Shown one piece after another: positions 26,108 to 34,248 of a stretch of DNA of 64,000 bases. The DNA comes from an uncultured Litoreibacter sp. Lineage in GTDB: Bacteria; Pseudomonadota; Alphaproteobacteria; Rhodobacterales; Rhodobacteraceae. The position numbers and the translations under genes were made by a program. The DNA lies in the NCBI GenBank assembly GCA_947493265.1, contig CANLQL010000001.1, positions 682,001 through 746,000 of the forward strand. The letters run 5' to 3'. Numbering within the stretch: position 1 is the first letter of the stretch; each line of letters starts with the position of its first letter. A model generated the notes under the pieces. The model saw only the letters and a program-made list of their open reading frames with translations. It searched no databases and was not told where the DNA came from.

Positions 26108-26401
26108 TCATTCATCAACTATTGGACGGAAACGACCGTCCAAAAATTCTCCCTTGCAGCGAACCCAAACGATACCTCGATTGTCCTCATAGATAGCTAC
26201 GTCGCAACGATCCGACTCGAGAAAACCATATGCAAGCAATCGATATTCACCACCTTTCTCATGAGTATGAGTTGGCCTCCAATATGCTTTAGACACTAAA
26301 TCATTGTTGTCCGTGCAGATAGCTTCTTTATTCAGGAAAAGTGTGCCAAAGCTTCGCTTTTGGAGGTTCTTCCACAAATTCAGTTTGATTTTCTTAAACA
26401 A
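26108..26401 (-). CDS. DUF1653-family small protein
   Basis: A 97-aa protein whose second half matches the DUF1653 pattern: HEKGGEYRLLAYGFLESDRC, DVAIYEDNRGIVWVRCKGEF and a short end. DUF1653 proteins are small beta-rich proteins of unknown role that often accompany nucleotide or MutT-type genes. Its start is 17 nt after the stop of the ribonucleotide reductase gene, so both are probably one transcript. The N-terminal 40 residues are not recognised. Confidence 0.7.
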   Translation of the reverse strand: MFKKIKLNLWKNLQKRSFGTLFLNKEAICTDNNDLVSKAYWRPTHTHEKGGEYRLLAYGFLESDRCDVAIYEDNRGIVWVRCKGEFLDGRFRPIVDE

Positions 26402-26418
26402 TTTTCTGGCTCATATTC

Positions 26419-28146
26419 TCAACATTCAGATAACACAGATCCGGTAATTTTATTCGGCCTGTATGTTGTACAACCCTTGCAACCTTGCTCGAAAGCAGAA
26501 CGATAAATGTTCTGAAACTCTTGAAATCCAATATCTTCAGGGCAATTGACAGTTTTTGATATTCCACTATCGACCCATTTTTGAGCCGCCGCTTGGATGC
26601 GAAGGTGGTCTGAAGGTTGCAAGTCTCCAACTGAAACAAATGCGTCAGTAAGTGGTGCTGCATCACCGAATAAAGCGCGAAACCGACTAACGGCATAGTC
26701 GTCAATACGTTGTTTAGTAGGGTTTCCGTTCTGCGTTGTAATTGTCCTTAGATATGACGTGGCAAAAACGGGTTCAATTCCAGAAGAAACGTTACCCCCA
26801 AACATAGAGGTGGTACCAGTAGGCGCAATCGTTGTTATCATTCCATTTCGCAGCCCATATTGATCTATCTTCTTCCTCACATCGCCATCTAAGGACAGAA
26901 TCGAGCGATTTTGACAATGAAGTTCCTGATCAAATAATGGGAACGGCCCCCGGCTAGCAGAAAGTTCAGCTGAAGCTCGATAGGCAGTGTTCTGCAGTAA
27001 TCTCATCCATTCTTCCACTAGTCGCATGGAAGCTTCACTACCGTATTTTATCCCAAGCATGATGAGTGCATCAGCAACACCAGTAATTCCGACTCCGATG
27101 CGCCGTTTAGATCGCGCTTCTCTTCGTTGAGCCTCGGTCGCAAATTTCGATATGTCTAATGCATTGTCTAGCATTCGCACGGCTGTTTCACCTAGCTTGC
27201 AATACTCCTCAACCAAGAACCGAGCATTTTCTGTAAAGGGACGGTCGATTAGCTTTGCGAGATTTATCGATGCAAGAGGACATGTACCATTGGGCGGCAA
27301 AGGTTGCTCTGCACAAGAGTTTGTTGAGGAAATCTTTTCAAGATACCCTAACGGATTTACTCGGTTAATCCGATCAATGAACAATACGCCAGGCTCAGCT
27401 GAGTTGTAGTTTTGCCTCATAATCAACTGCCAAAGATCGCGCGCCTTTAGCTGCCTAGTTTTCTTGTTTTCCCAAACAAGAAACCAGTCCGAATCGTTTT
27501 CGACTGCTTGCATAAATTCATCAGAAACTAGAACGGAAAGGTTGAAGTTCCGCATTCGCGCTGGATCGCTCTTTGCTTTTACAAATTCTTCTATGTTCGG
27601 GTGATCTATGCGCATTGTTGCCATCATCGCACCCCTGCCAGTTCCACTGACCAGCATTCTACAAACAGAGTCACAAATATCCATTACTGCAAGTGGCCCA
27701 GCGGCAGGACAATCAAGGCCTCGCACGTCTGCTCCAGTAGGCCGGAGTGTGGAAAAATCAAACCCAATGCCCCCTCCCATTTTCATAGTGAGCGCTGCTT
27801 CTTTTACTACATCCAGAATTCCTTCAAGTGAGTCAGGGATCGTACGCATAACGAATGTATTCGAAAGAGAAACTTTGCGGTTTGTACCTGCACCGCTCAA
27901 AATTCGGCCTCCTGGAAGCAGCTTGAAGCTACTCATCGCCTCAAAAAACTGCTTCGAAACAAAATCCCTCTCGTCTATTGGCTCCGCGATTGCCAACCCC
28001 TCGGCAACACGAGTCCAAGTGTCAAAAACAGTCAGGTCTATGTCCCTTAAAGCTGTCTTATATTGATATTTTGATCGCCATACTTGCTCTGAAATTGGCT
28101 GATCAAATACGCCGGGTGAAAAGCCCGGTTCGGAAAAAAAGTACAT
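26419..28146 (-). CDS. nrdJ: Short B12-dependent (class II) ribonucleotide reductase-like protein
   Basis: A 575-aa NrdJ-type protein. The ten-stranded-barrel signatures are present: KMGGGIGFDFSTLRPTGA, the radical site NSCAEQPLPPNGTCPLASIN (Cys278, with Asn276 and Glu280), phosphate loop APTGTTSMFGGN and the GCKGCTTYRPN end. Cys289 aligns with one redox-active cysteine, but the partner, usually in an NCYV or NCFV motif, is Thr97 (LSNTFVM). The protein also stops at SEC without the long C-terminal extension with CxxC found in many alphaproteobacterial NrdJ. GGGGAAA precedes ATG 28146; a TTG five codons upstream is less likely. An exact CtrA-type box lies 98 nt upstream. Catalytic competence is uncertain. 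Confidence 0.88.
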   Translation of the reverse strand: MYFFSEPGFSPGVFDQPISEQVWRSKYQYKTALRDIDLTVFDTWTRVAEGLAIAEPIDERDFVSKQFFEAMSSFKLLPGGRILSGAGTNRKVSLSNTFVMRTIPDSLEGILDVVKEAALTMKMGGGIGFDFSTLRPTGADVRGLDCPAAGPLAVMDICDSVCRMLVSGTGRGAMMATMRIDHPNIEEFVKAKSDPARMRNFNLSVLVSDEFMQAVENDSDWFLVWENKKTRQLKARDLWQLIMRQNYNSAEPGVLFIDRINRVNPLGYLEKISSTNSCAEQPLPPNGTCPLASINLAKLIDRPFTENARFLVEEYCKLGETAVRMLDNALDISKFATEAQRREARSKRRIGVGITGVADALIMLGIKYGSEASMRLVEEWMRLLQNTAYRASAELSASRGPFPLFDQELHCQNRSILSLDGDVRKKIDQYGLRNGMITTIAPTGTTSMFGGNVSSGIEPVFATSYLRTITTQNGNPTKQRIDDYAVSRFRALFGDAAPLTDAFVSVGDLQPSDHLRIQAAAQKWVDSGISKTVNCPEDIGFQEFQNIYRSAFEQGCKGCTTYRPNKITGSVLSEC

Positions 28147-28244
28147 GAAATTTCCCCACAAAATGTCAAAAATTAGAAAGTCGTTGATTCAGTCTTAGTC
28201 GCACCTCCAGAAACCCTTTCGGAACACTATTGCCCAAGTTCTTG

Positions 28245-28259
28245 TTAAGATTTCGTTAA
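28245..28259. promoter_or_regulatory. CtrA-type box TTAA-N7-TTAA
   Basis: Exact TTAA-GATTTCG-TTAA followed by C, in the 372-nt gap between the divergent nrdJ and GST genes. It is 98 nt from the nrdJ start and 259 nt from the GST start, so nrdJ is the more likely target. The rest of the gap is very AT-rich with no further gene. Confidence 0.5.
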
Positions 28260-28518
28260 CGGGAATTTAACTTTTTCATGTAGCTTTTTTGATGCTTCTA
28301 TTTCGGAGTAGATTATATAATTGGTGTAGTTTTTTAGAGTTTTCTTCGAACATGTCGTAGCATTTCCATTTCCAAATCTGACGGTTGATTTACTCAGGTT
28401 GAATTTGCACATCGGAACAAATTTAGTCTTTGTTGAAAGATAGCAAGAACTTAGATTTAGTAAGTTTTAAGAGAAATTCCTTAGCTCGATTGGCAATATC
28501 ACAATCAAGGATTTCCGT

Positions 28519-29151
28519 ATGACTACTCTCTATGCATGCATTGGGTCGGGTAACTGTTTCAAACCGTGGTTAGTTTTGAATCAGCTTAAAAAAAGATTCG
28601 ACCTTCAATTGGTCGACGTACTAAGTGGCGAACAAAAATCCCATTCCTTCTTGAAGATAAATCCGCTCGGAGTCGTTCCATATCTTAAATCTGATTGTGG
28701 AAAATCTATTGGAGAAAGCAATGCTATGCTTTGGTTCCTAAGCGAGGGGACTCATCTTGCTCCGCCGACCGCAACTGAACGTGCAGCATCGCTCCAATGG
28801 ATGTTTTTTGAACAGTCCAAATTGGAACCGTTTATATCTCCAGCAAGATTTTATTCGACAATTCTTCCGGATACTAGTGAAGAGCGGGCAGGCCAAATCT
28901 ATGAGTGGCAACAATCAGCGACAATGGCACTCTACAGGCTAGATGCGCACCTGGAAAATAGAAAATTCATGTTAGATTCCGGCTACGGAATTACTGACAT
29001 AGCTATTTTCGGATACGTTCACGTTCTGGAGGAAGCCGGTATTCCTATGAACGAATTTCCTGCGATCGGAGCGTGGATCAACGAAGTATCCAATACTGAC
29101 GGCTTCATACCTCTGAGAGAACTTGGCCAAGCAAAAATCAAAGCTGCTTGA
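28519..29151 (+). CDS. Glutathione S-transferase-like protein
   Basis: A 210-aa GST. N-domain: TLYACIGSGNCFKPWLVLNQLK, where Ser or Cys occupies the catalytic region, then FLKINPLGVVPYLKSDCGKS with cis-Pro and IGESNAML with the gamma-glutamyl contact Glu-Ser. C-domain: ERAASLQWMFFEQSKLEPFI and FMLDSGYGITDIAIFGYVH. The C-domain capping motif is intact. It is 15 nt ahead of the GGDEF-EAL gene and probably co-transcribed, an odd pairing that may link thiol status to c-di-GMP output. Confidence 0.88.
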   Translation: MTTLYACIGSGNCFKPWLVLNQLKKRFDLQLVDVLSGEQKSHSFLKINPLGVVPYLKSDCGKSIGESNAMLWFLSEGTHLAPPTATERAASLQWMFFEQSKLEPFISPARFYSTILPDTSEERAGQIYEWQQSATMALYRLDAHLENRKFMLDSGYGITDIAIFGYVHVLEEAGIPMNEFPAIGAWINEVSNTDGFIPLRELGQAKIKAA

Positions 29152-29166
29152 CGTTGAGCTGTTGGT

Positions 29167-31242
29167 ATGAAGATGCGAAAAGCCGACATTGATTCGAATT
29201 CTGCAATTGCCGTTCGGGATCCAGGAGCAGAGCTGAAACGCAATCTCGATGAAAGGTTTAAATTTGCGAGGCACTTAGAAACACCGATTTGGATATACGA
29301 CGTTGACCTAAAAAAAATCGTCTTTGCGAACCAAACCGCTTGCAGACTTTGGCAGGCGGTAGATGAAACAGAACTCTATTCTCGCGACCTTGGCATTGGT
29401 ATGTCCACGACCGTTTCGCAAAGGTTAAAGCAATACCAAAGTGATTTTGTCGAAAAGGGCGCAAAGTTCCGAGAAGCTTGGACGCTATACCCCGAAGGAC
29501 AGCCAATCAGCACTATGGTAAATTACTCAGGGGTCAGACTATATGACTCCCGAATGGCTATGCAATGTGAGGTTGTTGGAGAGACAGTAAGTGTTCCAGA
29601 AAACGTCAGAAGTACCGAGGCACTCCTACACACAGACGTTATGATAAGTCTTTACGAGAATGACGGCGCTCCAATCTACATGAATCCAGCCGCTAGAAAA
29701 AAAATTAACTCTACTGATCAACGACTGAAAGAAAAATTTGTTGATCAAATCGATTTTTCAAGACTTCAGACGAACCTAAATTCTTCGGGTGAACATCGTA
29801 TGATCTCAAAAATGATCACTGATTCAGGAACGCGATGGCATGACATCTCCGTCAAAAGTTGTTTGGATTCTGTAACTGGTAAGCCTGCATTATTGGTTAC
29901 AGAAATAGATGTGAGCGAACTAAAAAACGCACGAGACAAGGCAAGATATCTTGCTGATAGCGATCAACTAACCGGCTGTTTCAATCGGCTTTACCTTCAG
30001 CAGCACATGTCGATGCTGGCAAACATTCAATCCGAGCGATGTGCTCTATTATGCTTTGACGTCGATCGATTTAAGCAAATCAATGATTGTTTCGGTCACG
30101 AAGTTGGTGACACAGTACTTAAGGAAATTGCATCTAGGGTTCGTAACGCAACAAGAAGGAATGATGTAGTCGTTCGCCTTGGAGGGGATGAGTTTGTCGT
30201 AGTTTTTGACGACATTCAGGACGACCGTGTTTTCGCTGAAACTGCTGAACGACTCCTGGAAATAATTTCGGAGCCAATTTTACACGACAAAACTCGAATT
30301 AGCGCGTCGGTGAGTATAGGGGTAACAATATTCAACCCCCGAAAAGCGGATTTCACCGAGTTGATGAGAGAAGCTGATGTCGCACTATACGTTTCCAAAA
30401 ATGAAGGTAGGAACCGTGTCACATTCTTTAACGAAAAGATGGGTGCAGACGCAAAAGCTCGAGATGCAATTGAACTTGAGCTTAAGGATTCAGTTTTAAA
30501 CAGCGAATTCGAAATCTACTATCAACCAAGACTTGATCTTAAGGTCGGCAAAGCTCTGTCTGCAGAAGCGTTGGTTCGTTGGAATCATCCAAAAAGAGGG
30601 ATCGTTTCACCCGCCGAGTTTATCCCGATTTGTGAAGAAACTGGTTTAATCGAGGAACTTGGTCGAATGATTGTTAAGAAAGCGTGCGATCAAGCGATCA
30701 AGTGGAGGCAAGAAGGTATAGATCTCGATATTTCGGTAAATATATCACCCCGACAGTTCGATGATCCACTCTTGATGGGGCTTCTGGAGGACATTTCACA
30801 GAAGACAGACTTTCCAAGCAAAAGAATTGAGCTCGAAATTACTGAAAGTGCGCTCATAGGAAGTCATGAAGTAATCGAAGAAAAACTAAAGATCATTGCA
30901 AAGATGGGATTTCGAATTGCGATCGATGATTTCGGTACCGGCTATTCAAACTTGTCATACATATCCAATTTTCCGCTTGATTGTTTGAAGATTGACCAGT
31001 CTTTCATTGCACAGTTGCCGGCTTCAGGACCAATCGTTGGATTGATCTTAACCTTAGCTGGGCAAATCGGCGCTTCAGTGGTAGCTGAAGGAGTCGAAGA
31101 CGCTGATCAGTTGGTTTGGCTGATAGAAAACGGTTGCGATCAAATTCAAGGGTACATGGTCTCAAGACCGATTCCAGCAGAAGAATTTGAGAAATTGATA
31201 GTGTCAGATTCTTATTCTATCAGCAAATTTTTTGACCAATAG
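29167..31242 (+). CDS. Cytoplasmic sensor GGDEF-EAL protein (c-di-GMP turnover)
   Basis: A 691-aa protein without transmembrane segments. Residues about 35-125 form a PAS-like sensor (TPIWIYDVDLKKIVFANQTA, EAWTLYPEGQPISTM) homologous to that of the kinase at 23720, then a PAS-like segment, GGDEF at 339-343 (RLGGDEFVVVF) with an RxxD inhibitory site RRND five residues before it, and an EAL domain with Glu467-Ala-Leu, NISPRQF, ELEITES, DDFGTGYSNL and EGVED. Both catalytic motifs are intact, so it can in principle make and degrade c-di-GMP. Roseobacter CtrA/quorum-sensing regulons include such enzymes, which fits the nearby CtrA boxes and luxI. Confidence 0.94.
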   Translation: MKMRKADIDSNSAIAVRDPGAELKRNLDERFKFARHLETPIWIYDVDLKKIVFANQTACRLWQAVDETELYSRDLGIGMSTTVSQRLKQYQSDFVEKGAKFREAWTLYPEGQPISTMVNYSGVRLYDSRMAMQCEVVGETVSVPENVRSTEALLHTDVMISLYENDGAPIYMNPAARKKINSTDQRLKEKFVDQIDFSRLQTNLNSSGEHRMISKMITDSGTRWHDISVKSCLDSVTGKPALLVTEIDVSELKNARDKARYLADSDQLTGCFNRLYLQQHMSMLANIQSERCALLCFDVDRFKQINDCFGHEVGDTVLKEIASRVRNATRRNDVVVRLGGDEFVVVFDDIQDDRVFAETAERLLEIISEPILHDKTRISASVSIGVTIFNPRKADFTELMREADVALYVSKNEGRNRVTFFNEKMGADAKARDAIELELKDSVLNSEFEIYYQPRLDLKVGKALSAEALVRWNHPKRGIVSPAEFIPICEETGLIEELGRMIVKKACDQAIKWRQEGIDLDISVNISPRQFDDPLLMGLLEDISQKTDFPSKRIELEITESALIGSHEVIEEKLKIIAKMGFRIAIDDFGTGYSNLSYISNFPLDCLKIDQSFIAQLPASGPIVGLILTLAGQIGASVVAEGVEDADQLVWLIENGCDQIQGYMVSRPIPAEEFEKLIVSDSYSISKFFDQ

Positions 31243-31485
31243 TGTTGCACAGAAATATCTTCGTTGGGTTGGGAAGAATATCCGCGAACCCAGTCTTATC
31301 TCTCCAGAATTCGGACGTGGTTTGGTTGGTCGCTTAGTTCAAAGTACGTCGTTCTGTTTTTTGATAGATCGGCCGCGCCGATATCTTAGGCGAAGTTGGA
31401 TAGATGGGAGCCTAATACGTTCTGAAAAGCCCGCTGAAATGATAGCGCCGCTGTACAGCCTAGATTTCCGGTCCCAACCATTCAA

Positions 31486-31668
31486 CTAACCTTTGACGTC
31501 CTTGATCTCAGCTAGAGCATCTTTCTCTTCCAAGATCTTCTCTCCTGAACCATCAGCCCAAACTCGGTGTGCTTTTGCTAAACTATCTACGAGTTCAGGC
31601 ATTTGGTTCCTTTCTGCGAAAGCCTTTAGATCCAAAATAACATCTGAAATCCAGTCAGCGCTTTTCAT
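31486..31668 (-). CDS. Small helical protein, family I (Asp-Trp type)
   Basis: A 60-aa acidic protein of no known family. It aligns without gaps to the small protein at 43167: Asp5-Trp6, Asp9, Asp13-Leu14, Ala16, aromatic 17, Asn21, Pro24, Leu26, Arg35 and Trp37 are identical or alike, and more loosely to the one at 39717. The 23 residues after Trp37 are unique. TTAGGAATGTAAC provides a ribosome site. The TTAA motif upstream has the wrong spacing (N8), so this is the one member lacking a clear CtrA-type box. Predicted two short helices; possibly an adaptor or anti-factor, which is speculation. Confidence 0.7.
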   Translation of the reverse strand: MKSADWISDVILDLKAFAERNQMPELVDSLAKAHRVWADGSGEKILEEKDALAEIKDVKG

Positions 31669-32133
31669 GTTACATTCCTAACAAGTTGATTAAATTAGAA
31701 AACGGCTATCCCAGAAGACTTGAGCCCGTGCATTTCCTTTGGGAGAGCTTATATTTCTTATCAAAAGATGAAAAATTTGTCTTAACTAAGGACCTTTTCG
31801 TACCAAATTTCGACACACAATGAGAATTTATGGCTCACTAAAACGACTAGCGAAGTTCGCTTATTTGGAGCCGTACTCTACAAATGGATTCTCCCCAAAC
31901 ACAATTTGATCGAGCGAGCAAAGGCGGAATTAATTCATCCTCCCTAGTACGACGCAATTCTACTACGGTTCCGTTTGCCTTCCTATGGTTCTTCCGGGGC
32001 CAAGACCAACTTGGTTCCTCTTTCGCATGCAAAGTATTTCAAAATTCTTTAGTCTAGTATCCTTACCGCTGCATCTTACGCGTGATTTCTTTAACGCGTT
32101 TGTCGGCCCTTCTATTCGGCCCTGTCTTCGTCT

Positions 32134-32163
32134 CATCTCGTATCCTTGCAAGGATACGAGATG
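32134..32163. repeat. Perfect 30-bp palindrome
   Basis: The left arm CATCTCGTATCCTTG (32134-32148) is exactly reverse-complementary to 32149-32163, with no loop or mismatch. It lies in gene-free DNA. No T-tract follows, so it is not a typical terminator; it could be a cruciform, a binding site for a dimeric protein, or a remnant of an element end. Confidence 0.75.
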
Positions 32164-32286
32164 GACCGAAAGTTCTCGCTAAGCAAAACTGCTGATTTAT
32201 CTCAAAGGCCTTAACGGGAAACACGCTCTACAAATCCCTATGCATTTCTAGCCGTAGCATCAGATCGGCATGCGGACGTTCGATTG

Positions 32287-32301
32287 GTAACCACTCGTTA
32301 A
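32287..32301 (+). promoter_or_regulatory. CtrA-like box with one mismatch
   Basis: GTAA-CCACTCG-TTAA, one mismatch from TTAA-N7-TTAA, 41 nt before the ATG at 32343. The spacing equals that seen at three exact boxes in the island (42-43 nt). Confidence 0.4.
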
Positions 32302-32342
32302 CCAATTTGTAGTCTTGCTGTGTTTTTTAAGCTTTGGGAGAT

Positions 32343-32576
32343 ATGATAGTGTTCGTTCCGTCAATGCTAATAATTATGATCCTAAGTGGGCTAGTTACCA
32401 CTTCACTCGGTCTAGTCTTTGGTCTGACAGCTATTGGTCACATTGCGTCGTTCTATATCGCCGCATCAATAAGTCTGTTGATCTTCATGAAATTGCTCGT
32501 ACATCGCTCAACAAACTTTAGAAAAGGCGGAAACGGAACTGAATTGAATATACGAACCGCAAATACTGACCCTTAG
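32343..32576 (+). CDS. Small two-helix membrane protein
   Basis: A 77-aa protein with two hydrophobic segments (VPSMLIIMILSGLVTTSLGL and GHIASFYIAASISLLIFMKL) and a polar C-terminal tail beginning VHRSTNFRKGG. TTTGGGAG lies just before the ATG. No family recognised. It is preceded by a CtrA-like box at the same distance as the small-protein genes, so may be part of the same set. Confidence 0.55.
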   Translation: MIVFVPSMLIIMILSGLVTTSLGLVFGLTAIGHIASFYIAASISLLIFMKLLVHRSTNFRKGGNGTELNIRTANTDP

Positions 32577-32896
32577 AATTATCTCCTAAAAACCTAATCT
32601 CAGAACTTTATTCGGAAACCGTTTTTTCACCTGATCGAATTCTGAAACTCTCAGTTCAGATTCCTTATAGCTCGGATGAATTGCCCTCACTGTCGCTGGA
32701 ATCGCAGCTAGACAGTTCGAAAAAGTGGCGACAAAATAGCTTTGCTGGTTACCCAATCGAGCGATCAAAACTTCGAAATAAACAAGTCGCCCACCAAATT
32801 GGAAACCACGTTCCAGAAAGACTCAAATCTTGAAATCGATACAATTGTTCGAAGAATTTCGGTTTTCTGATCGCAAAAAGTTCTGAACTTTAACTA
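32577..32896. other. Short gap with an unsupported minus-strand open frame
   Basis: A minus-strand frame (about 32586-32824) reads protein-like residues such as SYFVATFSNCLAAIPATVRA, but has no ATG or GTG start or ribosome site. It may be a gene remnant. Nothing else is seen. Confidence 0.3.
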
Positions 32897-33109
32897 ATGA
32901 AGTCTAAAGCTTGTTTCATGTTGTTTAAATTCAGATCATTTAGGTGCCCAAACTGTGCAGATCAGGCACAAGGTTGGGTTGTGGCCTCAAATGAACTTCA
33001 TGCTAGACAGTTGATCGGCGATGAAGCGCAACTTCTTCTCAAGTCACATTCAGAAATAGAGGGTGCGCCAATTGGTACCGTCTTCATTGCCTACGGATCA
33101 CTCAAATAA
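32897..33109 (+). CDS. Small protein with CPNC motif
   Basis: A 70-aa protein with RCPNCADQAQGWVVASNELH and a C-terminal GTVFIAYGSLK strand. The single CxxC could bind half a zinc site or act as a thiol pair. The ribosome site is weak, and an internal Met at codon 8 is an alternative start. It precedes luxI on the same strand by about 130 nt. No family recognised. Confidence 0.42.
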   Translation: MKSKACFMLFKFRSFRCPNCADQAQGWVVASNELHARQLIGDEAQLLLKSHSEIEGAPIGTVFIAYGSLK

Positions 33110-33194
33110 ATTGAACCGCCTACGATTGGTTTGATTGAATCGAGAAGAAGGAAACCATGAAACTAAAGTATTGATTTACAGATATTAATACAAA

Positions 33195-33209
33195 TTAACT
33201 AAAATTTTA
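33195..33209 (+). promoter_or_regulatory. Degenerate CtrA-like box before luxI
   Basis: TTAA-CTAAAAT-TTTA has one mismatch, and the preceding TTAA at 33185 pairs with it at N6. Both are 34-60 nt before the luxI start. The region is so AT-rich that chance is possible. Confidence 0.28.
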
Positions 33210-33243
33210 CAGGAATGATTAACTCTTACTGTTGCGAGGAGGA

Positions 33244-33873
33244 ATGTTAGCGAAAGGCACCAAGATGCTGCAGATGCATACTCTCAGGACACTGAACGAA
33301 AATCCAAAGTTAAGGGACCAAATGTATAACGATAGACGGAGGCAGTTCGCCGATAGGTTGAAGTGGTCGGTTTCAATAGACGATAAACAGCGTGAAATTG
33401 ACCAATACGACAATCGCTCAGCATTTTACCTGATCTGTACTGACAGAGATGGAAATCACCAAGGGTCAATGAGAATGAGCTCAACCAACGAGAACTTTAT
33501 GATCGGTGATCATTTCGGAGGCGATTTTCCCGATATGGTTCTACGAGCGGCAAGTGTTTGGGAAGTGACACGGTTTTGTGTTTCCCCAGAATTGCCAAAC
33601 TTCGCCCAGCTAGAGATTGGAAAAGTGGTTCTCAGGGGTGTCAGTCATTTTGCCCTGGCGGAGGGAATCAAGGAGTTTGTTGGCCTCTGTTATCCTCCGC
33701 TTCTTCGGATCTACCGGTCGGCGGGGTGTCGACCCGATCACATCCGAGAGGGCATCAAAGATGCGTCACTATTGCTTGTCAGGTGGCAAGTCTGCGCAAA
33801 AAAATTATCCACATTGTACGGTTCATGTTCCGATTTAGGAAAAACCAATCCAACCGAAAAAGTTGCAGCCTAA
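33244..33873 (+). CDS. luxI: LuxI-family acyl-homoserine lactone synthase
   Basis: A 209-aa autoinducer synthase. Counting from ATG 33244, the conserved LuxI residues are present: Arg-rich RRRQF (31-35) with Phe35, Trp41, Asp53 and Asp56 in REIDQYDN, Arg in GSMRM, Glu and Arg in SVWEVTRFCV, and a GNAT-like core (ALAEGIKEFVGLCYPPLLRI). It should make an acyl-HSL from SAM and acyl-ACP. GAGGAGG lies only two bases before this ATG; the Met codons at 33265 and 33274 are possible starts. No luxR receptor gene is adjacent, so it is an orphan synthase. It sits between small-protein genes in the CtrA-box-rich island. Confidence 0.88.
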   Translation: MLAKGTKMLQMHTLRTLNENPKLRDQMYNDRRRQFADRLKWSVSIDDKQREIDQYDNRSAFYLICTDRDGNHQGSMRMSSTNENFMIGDHFGGDFPDMVLRAASVWEVTRFCVSPELPNFAQLEIGKVVLRGVSHFALAEGIKEFVGLCYPPLLRIYRSAGCRPDHIREGIKDASLLLVRWQVCAKKLSTLYGSCSDLGKTNPTEKVAA

Positions 33874-34127
33874 TTTTTCAATTGTCGATAGCAAAAAATT
33901 TTTGGAATTTGATTTTTGAGGAACGCCATTTAGAACGGAAGCTCCCATCAAGGTTGCTTTGACACCGGGAAGCAACGTCTAACCCGTAGACTACTAAACG
34001 CGCCCGCTTAGGACGCAATCTAAACGGCGCTCTCTGTTATCTAGTTTGAAACGTTTTTGTTGGAAATTGTTTATTGCCCCGAGTGGGCCACTAAACTTAT
34101 CAAAGAAAAAAAATTAAATTACTGTAG

Positions 34128-34149
34128 GGGGGAGATCTTTTTCTCCCCC
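34128..34149 (-). terminator. GGGGGAGA/TCTCCCCC hairpin
   Basis: An 8-bp stem with a 6-nt loop in the 375-nt gap between luxI and the convergent glycosidase-like gene. Read on the minus strand it is followed by an AT-rich run with eight T residues, so it probably ends the glycosidase-like transcript. No gene is seen in the gap. Confidence 0.45.
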
Positions 34150-34248
34150 TGATCGCACCACCTAAACAAACACGAGGAACCAAATCTACGTTGAAGTATG
34201 ACTTCGTTTCCGTGAAATGAGCAGAGGAACATGGTTTTGCCTTACAGA

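Larger units (their letters stand above)
31669..32342. other. Gene-free AT-rich stretch with a 30-bp palindrome
   Basis: No coding frame with a ribosome site is seen. The stretch contains the perfect palindrome at 32134-32163 and, at its right end, a CtrA-like box before the two-helix membrane protein gene. Confidence 0.45.
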
